Shown here: in pieces, positions 1 through 10,902 of the stretch
Layout: every line of letters begins with the position of its first letter
Position numbering within the stretch: position 1 is the first letter of the stretch
Source: Adineta steineri
Lineage: Eukaryota > Rotifera > Eurotatoria > Adinetida > Adinetidae
Assembly: GCA_905250115.1 (NCBI GenBank)
Contig: CAJNOI010000021.1
Location: 565,895 to 629,894 of the forward strand
DNA length: 64,000 nucleotides
Direction of reading: 5' to 3'
The notes under the pieces: generated by a model
What the model was told of the DNA's origin: nothing
Database searches by the model: none
Seen by the model: only the letters and a program-made list of their open reading frames with translations
Program-made: the position numbers and the translations under genes

Positions 1-227
1 CTATTCATTTTTTAAGTTTCTCATGTCAGTACTGAAAGGCGATACCAAAGCACTAATTTATCGATTATGTGAATATTTATCGACATTTTACAATCCAAGA
101 CTATACATCCCTTTTCTCCTCTTTTTTTAAATAAGAATCCTCTATTTTTTGCACATGACTTTCCTCTTTTTCTATAAAGTGTCGATGGCATGCCTGGCGG
201 CAATAAATTATACGGCAATATATCATG

Positions 228-1337
228 TAGTTCATATGAAACCATATGTCTCTTTCTCTATTGATTAGTATATAAATAAAGTATCAGATAAATACATTTA
301 TCGGTTTTTGACATATCAGACATGATACTTTGAGCATTATGGCTACATCAACTTTAACTATTCATAATTTATCGAAAGATAGAAATTCAGCAAAGGTCAT
401 TTATTCTAAACCACCTGATTATGCAGTTCTTTATCCTAAACCACCTAATTATATAGTTCAATCTACAGAATCAGTCAATTGTTCAAATACTCATAGTCAA
501 GTTCATCAACCTCAATCAACGTATAATATAAATTCTTCATCATCCTCTAGCAATCTCAATCGAAATATAATCCAATCAACAGATAAAATTAACAGTTACA
601 TAGTTTGGTCTATTATAAATGTATTCTGTTGTTGCTTATGTCTTGGCTGTGTTGCTTTGCATTATTCAAACAAGACAAAAGATTTAAAAAGAGAAGGTCT
701 TGTACAAGATGCATTAAACACTTCAAAGAAAGCTCGTTATATCAATACAATTGCCACAACGATGGGTATATTCATTTTGGTTTTCTGGTTTATCGATTAT
801 CTCAATAAAATTAATTCTCAAAGAGTTAAAACATTTCATTGATTATTTTAACTTAATCTATTTAGACTATTTCAAATTATCATTTCTTATTTTAGTTTTA
901 GTAAAGACACAAATATCATTAACAAAATATAATTTATTCTTAATCATGCTTATTGATTGATATAACTTTATAATCAAACAATATACAACTGATATGAACT
1001 ACATTTAAACAAAATCAAATTTTATTTTTATTAAAGATATTTGATTGATCCACACCCGAATATCTCACGATAAAATGACATCGACGGACCGGTGGTTCAT
1101 CGTCATCGTTGCATGCCTAGATAAGAGAATAAATGTAAAAAGATGTTTGTAATTATCTATAAATGACAATCATAATATATAGAATTAATTTTTTTGATTT
1201 TATCTGATTAAGAAAAAAAACTATCTACGCAATGTAATAGAATCTATTTTGATGAAATAATTAATTGTAAATATGGTTTGATCTATCTTTTGAAAACTAA
1301 ATTTAACTATATAGACATAAATAAAATGAAATGAATT
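228..1337 (+). repeat. Dispanin repeat unit, copy 1
   Basis: The homology shared between dispanin copies extends beyond the coding region. About 110 bp upstream match the other copies (CTCTTTCTCTATTGATTA followed by an AT-rich block ending GCATTATGGC). About 490 bp downstream match the 3' flank of copy 3, nearly identically over 1021-1330 versus 5995-6300. Copies 1 and 2 also share a short extra upstream stretch with a GGCAATAAAT motif. Confidence 0.75.
339..842 (+). CDS. CD225/dispanin (IFITM-like) membrane protein, copy 1
   Basis: 167-aa protein. Residues 88-153 match the CD225/dispanin fold: a first membrane segment with a Cys triplet (FCCC, about 96-99), the motif LGCVALHYSNKTKDL, a conserved cytosolic loop with an A-x-x-x-S-x-x-A pattern, then a second hydrophobic segment (about 134-153). 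In vertebrate IFITMs this fold inserts in endosomal or plasma membranes, the juxtamembrane Cys are palmitoylated, and virus fusion is restricted; transferring that role here is inference. The N-terminal half is hydrophilic with a 10-residue duplication that gives two PPxY motifs (PPDY 25-28, PPNY 35-38). It also carries QVHQPQSTYN and a Ser run. The start is the ATG in the GCATTATGGCT context shared by sibling copies; an in-frame TTG lies upstream at 330. No intron. Copies 2-6 lie at 2484, 5368, 41556, 43584 and 55803. Confidence 0.85.
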   Translation: MATSTLTIHNLSKDRNSAKVIYSKPPDYAVLYPKPPNYIVQSTESVNCSNTHSQVHQPQSTYNINSSSSSSNLNRNIIQSTDKINSYIVWSIINVFCCCLCLGCVALHYSNKTKDLKREGLVQDALNTSKKARYINTIATTMGIFILVFWFIDYLNKINSQRVKTFH

Positions 1338-1409
1338 ACTTGCTAATTATAAATTCGCTTAACAAACATCTCATTCTACACTTCCAATTACTATTGCATT
1401 TGCTATTGG
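1338..1409 (+). pseudogene. Aquaporin exon 1 fragment
   Basis: 72 bp that match 6829-6898 of the intact aquaglyceroporin gene with a few differences, one of which turns a Gln codon into TAA. The fragment follows directly on the dispanin copy 1 3' flank, whereas in the intact locus the corresponding dispanin flank and aquaporin exon are about 530 bp apart. This suggests a duplication of the dispanin-aquaporin block followed by an internal deletion. Confidence 0.8.
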
Positions 1410-1475
1410 AGGGTGTGGCTATGGGTATGTAATAAAACTAAATATTCGCACCACACTCACATCCACCCTCAAGAT
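1408..1475. repeat. G-rich hairpin repeat (telomere-like motif), copy A
   Basis: GGAGGGTGTGGC and GGGTATG on one arm, CACTCACATCCACCCTC on the other, about 68 bp. It begins exactly where the aquaporin fragment ends. Same family as the copies at 1774, 26901, 41213, 51916, 52761, 55339 and 57151. Confidence 0.65.
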
Positions 1476-2329
1476 ATGTCTTTCAAAAAAAGGTGAGCAA
1501 ATCCGAAAGATGAGCGTCACTTGTACTTCCTACATTTGTTGTAATAGATGATAAGTTTACATTGGTTGAATAACGACAAATCCAACAACAACATCAATTA
1601 ATACTATTAGTTGTGCATAGGCAGAAAATAATCCATTTCATTTAGTCAAAGAAAAATTAATGTGTTACCCACAGAATCAGTTTGTTCACTTTCTTCCTGA
1701 AATCTAAGATTGACTTAGTTGTCATTTTAATTGTTTTATGATTTCAAATTATTTAACTAATCGGATCACATACTGAGGGTGTACACTCGACTAGAGTATA
1801 ATACCTACACCCACCCTACAATTATATGAGTCACAGTTTAGGTAAATTAATGATCACAATATTAGAATTAAGAAATGCCTTGTATAACGCAACATTAATA
1901 TTCTATTTAGTAAAACTAACGATGTCTTAAACTTTCTGATTTAATATATTTATTAGAACACTTTTTCTACACATATTAGTAATGAAAAATAGACAATTTA
2001 CCTAGAGTAGAAAATATATTCATTATTGAATTTTTCTAATACGTTTTCACGAAAACCTATGATGAAAAATAAACTTTTAAGCTAAAAAATAATTTCTTTT
2101 TTTACGATCTTCTTATACAAATACAAACTATAGTTAGATTTACAGTTATTTTCATGAACATCTGACATGAAAAAAAACTTTTGACAAAAAAAATCCAACA
2201 AAAAAATTTGGTGCTGTGATCATTACATTTATCTAACTTAATCATATAATTTACTAGAAACAAAAAAACTTATATTTTAAGTTGTAAAAAAATAAAAAAT
2301 ATTTTTGCAAGCAAATGTTTACAGCGGCA
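1476..2329. other. Intergenic, AT-rich, no gene seen
   Basis: Apart from the short G-rich hairpin at 1774-1818 I see no coding signal or structured RNA here. Confidence 0.6.
1774..1818. repeat. G-rich hairpin repeat, copy B
   Basis: TGAGGGTGTACACTCGACT on one arm and CCTACACCCACCCTACA on the other; a short, diverged member of the hairpin family. Confidence 0.55.
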
Positions 2330-3110
2330 ATTAATCATATGGCAATAAATCATACGGCAATAAATCATGTAGTTCATATGAAATCATATGTCTCTTTCTC
2401 TCTTGATTAATATAGAAATAGAAGTATTAGATCAATATCATTTAATACTTTTTTATAATATCATACTTGATACTTCGAGCATTATGGCTACATCAAATTT
2501 AACTATTGATGATTTATCGAAAGATGGTCATTCAGCAAAGGTTATTCATTCTGAACCACTTGATTACACATTTCAATCTACAGAACCAATCAATTATTCA
2601 GATACTCATACTCAAGTTCATCAACCTCAATCAACGTATAATATTGCTTCTTCGTCACCTTCTAGCAACCTCAATCGAAATATAATTGAGTCAACAAGTG
2701 AAATTAGTAGTTACAAAACTTGGTCTATTATAAATATTTGCTGTTGCAATATATGTCTTGGTTGCCTTGCTTTGTATTATTCAAACAAGACAAAAGATTT
2801 AAAAAGAGAAGGTCTTTTGCAAGATGCACTAAAAACTTCAAAGGTAGCTCGTAATATCAATATAGTTACTACAATATTGGGCATATTCGCTTTGGTTTTC
2901 TTCTTTATCAAAACTCTCAATCAATTGAATTCTGACACAGTTAAAAGATATCATTGATTATTTTAACTTAATCTATTCAGACTATTTCAAATTATTATCT
3001 CTTATTTTAGTTTTAATAAACACAAAAATACCATTAACAAAATATAATTTTTTCTTAATTATGCTTTTTCACTGATATAGTTTTATTACAATATATAGCT
3101 GATCATTTTT
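2330..3110 (+). repeat. Dispanin repeat unit, copy 2
   Basis: Coding region plus about 150 bp of shared upstream sequence and about 150 bp of shared downstream sequence. The downstream match to copy 1 stops near 3110, so this unit is shorter at its 3' side than copies 1 and 3. Confidence 0.7.
2484..2957 (+). CDS. CD225/dispanin (IFITM-like) membrane protein, copy 2
   Basis: 157-aa paralogue of copy 1. It keeps the CD225 core: KTWSIINICCCNICLGC in the first membrane segment, YYSNKTKDLKREGL in the loop, and a Phe-rich second membrane segment near the C terminus. It lacks the 10-residue duplication, and its single N-terminal motif reads PLDY instead of PPxY. An in-frame upstream ATG at 2388 would add 32 residues, but that stretch aligns with the non-coding 5' block of the sibling copies, so the start at 2484 is preferred. 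Likely a functional gene: no stop within the alignable region. Confidence 0.82.
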   Translation: MATSNLTIDDLSKDGHSAKVIHSEPLDYTFQSTEPINYSDTHTQVHQPQSTYNIASSSPSSNLNRNIIESTSEISSYKTWSIINICCCNICLGCLALYYSNKTKDLKREGLLQDALKTSKVARNINIVTTILGIFALVFFFIKTLNQLNSDTVKRYH

Positions 3111-3450
3111 ATTAGCATTGAGCATCTAATATGAGGAAAAAGAAGATAATTACAAATAATAGAACGATGCTGAGCCAACCGATATTACTTATGTGTACTC
3201 TAGATAATTTGAATATACTCAAAAAGGATTAAAATCAGTTAGAATCAATATAAGTTTATGTATACTTACACGCTTGCGACTACTCAATAATCTTTAGTTA
3301 ACAAAATGACCACAATACATTTAAGTCAAGTCATTAACTCCATTTTCAATAAAATCTACAGAACCGCAAAAATCAACTCATATTTTGTGCAACTATATAA
3401 TGTATAGAATCAGCTATTTCCTCATTCCTCAGTAGTCTTTATTTTAGGTA

Positions 3451-4041
3451 GTATAGTTCAAACAATAAATGGACCAAATCTGGTTATTCCAGAATTGATT
3501 AATAATATCAATATTGTACAATGTGCTACAGTTCAATTTAACGACACAAACTTCAGTGCATCTATAAAATTATTTCAACGTCGTTTATTATCATCAAAAT
3601 TACATGCTTTTCCTGATCAGAAATTAATAAATGAAGAGACATTGATTCATCTAGGTCGTAGATTGAAGTTAACAAATGATCATGTTATACTAATTCACTT
3701 GTAAAAGACATATTTTCAATTTTAATCTACATAAGAGTTGTTCAAAAAAACAACATACGATTATCTATATTTCTGTCTAATTCAACAAGTAAAATTTACG
3801 ATTCTTGTGTATTATTCAAAAATCAATATAAAACAAATTGTAGTTTTATTACTGCCATTGTTTATGATTTAAAACAAGAATTTTATGTAGTATATCACAA
3901 AATACATATTCATCGCCACGATCTCATAGATCCTCCTCAAAGGATAACAGTTCACTTGAATGACGTAATCGTCAAACTAGCTTACAGTAAACATAAGGTT
4001 TTTCATTTTTATCAATATCCGAACGTCGTAGAAGGCACTTA
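3451..4041 (+). other. Unassigned coding-like remnant
   Basis: Two long open stretches without a convincing start codon follow each other (about 3451-3704 and 3690-4041) in different frames, preceded by a possible acceptor (TTTATTTTAG). The composition is protein-like, for example LIPELINNINIVQ-type and LIDPPQRITVHLNDV-type segments. I do not recognise a domain. It could be a decayed gene or part of an unrecognised element; it appears broken at about one place. Confidence 0.3.
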
Positions 4042-5039
4042 ATTGTTATTTTATTTTATTTTTCTGTTCAAACACAGCTATTACTGACGTTTTCTTATTC
4101 TAATTTTATTTTTCTTGGAATAACTGATTCTTCATTATATTCTGTTTTTATTTATTTTTCAGAATCAATCTTTGATAGTTTATATGAACTGCTCTCATTC
4201 AAACTATGCAAATAAACATTTAGATAATATATAAAATCGCGATACTTCGATTTATCTCTATCATAATGGGAAAAATCAATTATCATTGTGCTTCGAAGTG
4301 GCAAATTAACAAACGATCATAAATGTACCTATACATACCATAAAACTAATATAAATTTTTCGTAAATAAGATGTTCTACAAAATGAAAGTGTTTAAATGG
4401 CAAAAATTTTCGTACATCGTGCGTGTGACAGAGTAAAAAAATTCGTGATCTAATTTTATATTCGTTAAAAGGTTATGAAGTTTTGAACGAGAATAATGAT
4501 AATTTTTTTTATAATAAACATATGCTGCTTGATCGATTATTGCAGTTATCACAGCATAGTTTTTTCGATCAACAAAATGAATAAATATATCATATCTATC
4601 AACGCTTCAAAATTGTGATTAGTTGATGTATTCACGTCAATTATTAAATATCGCTAGTTTTTCAGCAGAGGTGAGGCACAAAAATCTTAATAATAACAAT
4701 TTTCTACTTAAAAACATACATATTGGAAAAATCAACGTTTACATGGCATTAAAATGAGTTTCATATGCATTTATATAATAAAGAATGACGGAGACTGATT
4801 TTTTACGTTTGTCTGCCGAAAAAATAGAACTATTGGTGTTTACATGCCTATTTTTTTACACGCGTATAATCGCTCAAAAATAGCTCTTTTGCAGCGTGAA
4901 CACGCGTTTTTCCAAATTCTTGTCTGCTTGGATGATCGAAGTAGAGGTATTTTATTTTATTTAACTTTCCTTTACTAAGTACAGTAAAGTAACTACTTTT
5001 ACTCTATTTTACTTAACTTAGTAAAGTAAAGATAAAGTG
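4042..5039. other. Intergenic, no gene seen
   Basis: AT-rich. Two nearby GTTTACATG-containing stretches (about 4737 and 4830) form a weak direct repeat. A run of TTTACT/AGTAAAG motifs occurs near 4970-5030. No coding signal found. Confidence 0.5.
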
Positions 5040-6300
5040 CCATCCGTACTTTCTTCTCCTTTCTCTAATAGTATTTATTTCCTTTCTTACAAAACAAATG
5101 TTAACTCGAGGTGAGTATTCTCTTGTTGGTTTTCTCTCTTTTTCTCATTATAGTTTCTGTGTGACGTTATATAGACGAGATTAAACAACAAAAAATAAAA
5201 ATAAAATCTTGACAGATCACGAGCATAATTAAAAGACCAAAATTATATCTGCTCCTATAATATATAAACCATATTTCTCTTTCTCTATCGATTAATATAT
5301 AGATAGAAGGATAAGATAAATAACACTTATCACTTTATGATATATCATACGCGATACTATGATCATTATGGCTGCATCAAATTTAACTATTTATAATTTA
5401 TCGAAAGATAGAAATTCAGCAAAGGTTATTTATTCCAAACCACCTGATTATGCAGTTCTTTATCCTAAACCACCTGATTACACAGTTCAATCTACAGAAC
5501 CAGTCAATTGTTCAACTACTCATACTCAAATTCATCAACCTCAATCGACGTACAATATAAATTCTTCATCATCCTCTAACAACCTCAATCAAAATATAAT
5601 TCAGTCAACAAATGAAATTAGCAGTTACAAAACTTGGTCTATTATAAATATTTTCTGTTGTTGCAATATATGTTTTGGTTGCCTCGCTTTATATTATTCA
5701 ATTGAGACAAAATATTTAAAAAAAGAAGGTCTTATGCAAGATGCATTAAAAACTTCAATGGTAGCTCGTAATATCAATATAGTTGCTACAATGACGGGTA
5801 TATTCTCTTTAATTATCTTGTATATCTATTGTCTCAAATAAAAATACTTCTGAAACAGTTAAAAGATATCATTGATTATTTGAACTTAATCTATGTAGAC
5901 TATTTTAGATTATTATTTATTGATCTAACTTTATAATTAAACAATATATAACTGATATGAACTACATTTAAACAAAATCAACTTTTATCTTTATTAAAGA
6001 TATTTGATTGATCCACACCTGAATATCTAACGATAAAATGACACCGACGGACCGGTGGTTCATCATCATCGTTGCATGCCTAGATAAGAGAATAAATGTA
6101 AAAAGATGTTTGTAATTATCTATAAATGACAATCATAATATATAGAATTAATTTCTTTGATTTTATCTGATTAAGAAAAAAAAAATATCTACGCAATGTA
6201 ATATAATCTATTTTGATGAAATAATAAATTGTAAATATGGTTTGATCTATCTTTTGAAAACTAAATTTAACTATATAGACATAAATAAAATAAAATGAAT
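5040..6300 (+). repeat. Dispanin repeat unit, copy 3
   Basis: This copy retains the full shared 5' region (about 330 bp), including the block around TTAACTCGAGGTGAGTATTC, which is also found upstream of copies 5 and 6 on the other strand. The 3' side continues about 450 bp past the stop and matches copy 1. The aquaporin promoter follows directly. Confidence 0.75.
5368..5841 (+). CDS. CD225/dispanin (IFITM-like) membrane protein, copy 3
   Basis: 157-aa paralogue, closest to copy 1: it has the same 10-residue duplication giving two PPxY motifs (PPDY 25-28 and PPDY 35-38). The CD225 core is intact (SIINIFCCCNICFGC, loop with KKEGLMQDALKTS, second membrane segment ending IILYIYCLK). Compared with copy 2 the protein ends early. 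The DNA for the usual tail (S-x-T-V-K-R-Y-H) is still present just after the stop, so the C terminus was shortened by a recent small change. An in-frame ATG also exists at 5359; 5368 matches the sibling starts. The AG present 4 nt before the start in the other copies is missing here. Confidence 0.82.
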   Translation: MAASNLTIYNLSKDRNSAKVIYSKPPDYAVLYPKPPDYTVQSTEPVNCSTTHTQIHQPQSTYNINSSSSSNNLNQNIIQSTNEISSYKTWSIINIFCCCNICFGCLALYYSIETKYLKKEGLMQDALKTSMVARNINIVATMTGIFSLIILYIYCLK

Positions 6301-6731
6301 GAGTTAGTGGAACTCTTTATTTTTAATATTTTTTTATAACTAATAAGACAAAAACAGTAAAGCTAGTCGATTCTATTTCTTGATAGAAGACAGTGTAAGT
6401 GTTTAATATCTGTACTGTATTATATGAAAGAATATAGTTTTACAGAAATAGTCAATATCTTCTAAATTTATATACCATTTAATAGTGTAACAGCTGTATA
6501 TCGATTGTTTTATTGGGAACTATTCTTTGGTCGTATCTTATTTTCTAAAATATCTTGCGATTATATAAGAATGATATACTTTACTGTTCTTTGCATTTCT
6601 ATATATATATATATAATATATAAGAAAAGAAAAGAAATGGTTGGTCACATGTATTTATATATCGGATAGTTTCACTATAACTATTCTTCGTATTTCATTT
6701 TTATTCTTATACTAGAAAATAAACGACGAAC
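6301..6731. promoter_or_regulatory. Aquaporin upstream region
   Basis: About 430 bp between the end of the dispanin flank and the aquaporin start, AT-rich with a (TA)n run near 6601-6620. It is unique in the window: this is the part missing from the rearranged copy near 1338. It presumably carries the aquaporin promoter; no specific site was recognised. Confidence 0.4.
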
Positions 6732-7788
6732 ATGGTTTCAAAAGAAAAATTACAAAAATATACTGTAGAATTATTATCCGAATGCTTCGGAACATGCATT
6801 TTAATACTTATAGGTGAAGCTGCTCTTGCTAATTATAAATTCGCTCAACAAACATCTCATTCTACACTTCCAATTACTATTGCATTTTCTATTGGAGTTT
6901 ATGCAGGTATTTTTAAACAAATTCAAATGATTGTTGTTATATTTATTAATTTCATTTGTTTTATTTTAGCATTAATGATTGCCGGGCCTATTTCAGGTTA
7001 GTTAAATATTCATTTCTTATGATCAAAATTATATTTGATATATATTTAATATTAGGTGCACATATAAATCCAGCAGTTACTATATCGTTAATGACGATTG
7101 GATTAGTGAAACCATTACAATGTATGTTCTATATAATTGGTCAAATATTGGGTGCATTTTTAGGAGCGGCTTTAGTTTATCTTGTTTATCTAAATCAATT
7201 TAATAAATTTGATGGTGGTATAAGACAAATGACAGGTCCTAATGGTACAGCTGATATATTTTTTACAATGCCTTCTGATGGTGTACCTCATTGGAATACA
7301 TTTCTTGATCAACTTATAATTGCTGCTATTTTAATGATTTTTATAATGGCACTTACACGAGTAATTTATTAAATAAAATAAATAAGAAATTGATTTATAT
7401 TTTCATATAGGATTTTAATCATATGACATCAGAAGTAACAAAACCATTTGCATTTGTATTAATCATAATAGGAATAACCTGTGCATTTTCAATCAATGCT
7501 GGAGCTGCACTAAATCCTGTAAAAGAATTGTCAAGATTTATTTGTAAAATTTTTATTATATTTTAGGCTCGTGATTTTGGTCCACGTCTTTTCGGATCAT
7601 TTATATATGGTCGAAGTGATGTATTTAGTATAGATAATTATTTCTTTTTTATACCAATCAGTGGTCCAATCCTTGGAGCTATTGCTGGTGTATGGATTCA
7701 TCAAGGTTTTACTTATATTGTTAAAAACTATGGAGATCCTCGTATTACCGATCGTGTAGATTTAGCAGCAATACGACAGAAACTCTAA
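6732..7788 (+). CDS. Aquaglyceroporin (MIP family channel)
   Basis: Five exons (6732-6906, 6970-6996, 7056-7360, 7411-7518, 7567-7788) with GT-AG introns of about 48-63 bp give 278 aa. Six membrane helices are expected. The two half-helix motifs are present: HINPAVTIS after helix 2 and NAGAALNPARDFGPRL after helix 5. The Asp directly after the second NPAR marks the glycerol-transporting subfamily, so glycerol and other small solutes as well as water are the probable substrates, in the plasma membrane. The extracellular loop between NPA boxes (GGIRQMTGPNGTADIFFTMP) is typical of aquaglyceroporins. Exon 2 is only 27 nt. The N terminus starts at the first ATG after an AT-rich leader. A fragment of exon 1 is duplicated at 1338-1409. 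Confidence 0.93.
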
Positions 7789-8138
7789 ATACTAAATGGT
7801 TAAACCAAAGCTATTTGATGAATGACTGATTTTATTCATGCGTTTAGTTAACTCTTTTTTTTATATTGATATATATTTGATTGTTTTGTTACACAAAGGA
7901 TTTTGTTTTATCTAAAGTTTGTTAAGATAAATAAACTTTGAAGTTTAATACAAGTTTATAACTTGTTTTGTTTACTCGAAATATTAATAAGAATGGATCA
8001 TCGAACAACTCTATTTTTGATTTAATTTTAATGTTCCTTCGAATGAAATTTAAAAAATCGAGCTTAAAATCCTTTTACAAACGTCAGAATTCCATTTCAA
8101 AGCAAAAAAACAGTAATGTTTTAATTATACAATAAATA

Positions 8139-10902
8139 CTATTTTTGCCACATATTTTCTAAATCGTTTTCTGAGATAAGACTTGGTCGATGGGTTATTT
8201 GTTCAATGAGTGATAATCTTCGTAGTTTTGCATTTAATGCTTCCGTATTTTTATTCTCCTTTTCACGAAGAGCATTTTTTCTTGAAAATACTAATCTTGG
8301 ATTTCGTAATAAGAGTACTGCTAAATGCCATTTTCGAATTGCTTTCGATGAATAATTCTTTTCATTTTCTATTGTTACTATCGGATTATTAATTACATAT
8401 TGTTTTGCTTTCATTCGACCATATAAATAACTTGCAGCTACTAACATTATTGGATTTCGATGAACAGCTTCAATATGAATAAAACCACAATAAGCAGAAA
8501 ATCCTGAATCTAATGTTTCAAGTTTTCTACCCAATGGTGAATAATCAAGACGAGTCATATATAAAAATCCACCAATAACACTTTTAATAATACGAACTAT
8601 CGATGAAACAAAACCAAGAAATGAATCGAGAAAGAAATTAAAATATAAAAATATCATCAATATTCTCCGATTATTTATTGCTAATATATCTCCATAATGT
8701 TGTAAAAAAACATATCTTGCTAATAAATTATTAAGATATTGTTTGAAAATAATTAATAATACGACTGGTATTATTGATTTGAGAATTTTTTCAAGAAATC
8801 TAACGCTACCAAATGTAATAAATGAAGCAATACATATATAAATAATCAATGCAAAAACAGCAATTAAAACATAACCCCATATAAGATAACCAATAAAATA
8901 ACCAGCAAAATGAAAATTACCTCCTGCATAACTAAGATATTTTGATTTATTTCTTAGTGGAATTTCTGAATCATCACCACGATAGATTTGAAATAAATTT
9001 CGTCGAATACTTGCTAATAGAATTAATAATTGAATTACTGTTACTACAAATGCTGTTAATATAGCAAAAACAAATGGACGAAGTAAATTGGGCATTGGAA
9101 AATCTTTTTGGATATTTAATGAATCACGTATTGTTGTTATTGCATCAAATACCACTTCGAGTAATTCTTGAAATACATTCAAAACGGGTATAATACGAAT
9201 CAATGCTTGTATTGTCATAAAATATAGAAGAAGAAATACGGATGCATAAACACAAACTATTCGTGATGAAAAACGAAAATCATCTCGCCATTCATAAATA
9301 AATTTTGGTATTAAACGTCCTATGAATAAACGACTTTTTCGATGTTCATTATTTCCTCGAAAAAGATTTCGTACATAACACATTTCAACAGAATGAGCAG
9401 CTGATGAATGTAAAAGAATTTTTTCTTCTCTTGTTAAATGAATACGATTGATTTCCTTTCGATTTCTCTTCTTAATTGTTGCATTTATTTTATTTATTAA
9501 TAATATTGGTAATTTTATCACTATATATGCCCAACATAGATATCGTGGAATATCAGTTAAAAGTTCAATGATTATTAGATTTTGACCTGTACCATAATAA
9601 TCGAATAATAATTCTAGATCGGACCCATTTGTATCACCAACATTATCATCTGATGGATAATAATCTGTTTCACATAGACCTTGATTAATTATTGAAATAA
9701 TAAAATCAAGCCAAGTATAAAGTGTTCCACATGCAAGAGCTAAAATTGAATCGATATAAACAGCAGATAATGTTGGATAATGATGAAGACCAATAATTAA
9801 TATTTTTACTACTCGTAATAGATAAACAACAATTACACCTGAAAAGAAAATTTAAATTTAATAATGAAATATTGTTTTTAACCTTCTCCTTGTGATGTCG
9901 AACCATCTATGACTTGAACAACAATATCCAAAAGATCATCAGCAATTACAGCAAATACTACCGCAGCAAATTTTCTTTTTACATGAACATAAAAATCAAG
10001 AGGTATTACAGGTCCGATAAAACCATTTAGTTTTCCTCGCAAACATGAAGTTCGTTTCGAGAAAACGATAAAAATTATTATACAAAAACACGATACAGAA
10101 ATTGTTATCAGATTGTAACCATCTTGCAAATCAATTGCATTACAAAATGAATTTCTTACATAAAACAATGGTTCCTTCTGTATATATTTGTCGACTAATT
10201 CATTATGAATTGGTTGTAAAAGTGACCATTTTACAACTAATGATACTGTGGCTACAATTATCATAAGAATAACAATCAAACAAGATGAAAAACGAGTTGA
10301 TTCTTTAACATTAGTAAATGCTACGTGTGTTAATTTGGGTTGTAACAGATTATTTTCACTATTTCTTAAAATAAGAAACAGAAGGATGTATTTTTAAATT
10401 TAATTATTGTTGTACCTTTTTTCCTCTTTTTTTGGTTGTTCTTTTCTTCGACGAGCCCAACAAAAAATTGAAAGACCGTAGAAAACAATCAGTAGAATAG
10501 CTACTAAAACACCAAGAACAATGACTTGGATACCACTGCTAGATTCTAAACGATAAATATGATTAGACAACATTGAATATCAAATCTAGATTATTCAGAG
10601 GTCATGTCAACCTTAAATAACTAAATTTTCGATACTTCTAAAACGTTTAACTGATTGTTCGATACTTACGTTCATTACAATACGATCCAACCCACCAAAA
10701 CTTACAAATACATTCTGAACTAACATTACTAATTTCTACACAATAGCCATATTGACCACATGGATTATATGTTGAACAACCTAAATATTTTGTTTCTGTT
10801 AATATGAATTGTCTATTCTTATCTCAGATACTCACTTTGACCATTGCTAGTTGTTATGAAAATCAAGGCGAGAAAAGCAACTATTTTATTCATAGGATTC
10901 AT
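8139..10902 (-). CDS. STRA6-like retinol transporter with N-terminal EGF-like module
   Basis: Five exons on the minus strand (10902-10836, 10780-10670, 10545-10416, 10364-9883, 9838-8139) join in phase to 829 aa. Exon 1 encodes a signal peptide. Exon 2 encodes one EGF-like module with six Cys (C-x5-C-x5-C-x9-C-x-C-x8-C). Exon 3 encodes a membrane helix followed by a basic stretch (WARRRKEQPKKEEKR). The rest is a multi-helix protein of the STRA6 family: GPVIPLDFYVHVKRK resembles the conserved PVPLDF region, and near the end LDSGFSAYCGFIHIEAV with KWHLAVLLLRNPRLVFSRKNAL resembles the C-terminal end of vertebrate STRA6. STRA6 moves retinol from retinol-binding protein across the plasma membrane. 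The EGF module and extra helix are not part of vertebrate STRA6 (about 670 aa). Function by homology; the ligand is uncertain. Confidence 0.85.

Noticed and set aside
2388-2483. Longer N terminus for dispanin copy 2 from the ATG at 2388
   Set aside because: The extra 32 codons align with the non-coding 5' block of the other five copies, where they are not open.
4735-4930. Possible relative of the 42364-43290 element, from similar words (CTCAAAAATAGCTCTTTTGCAG versus CGAAAAATAACTCTTTTGTAG)
   Set aside because: Similarity is limited to about 25 bp, with no inverted ends or TA-flanked structure around it. The quoted words are approximate matches only.
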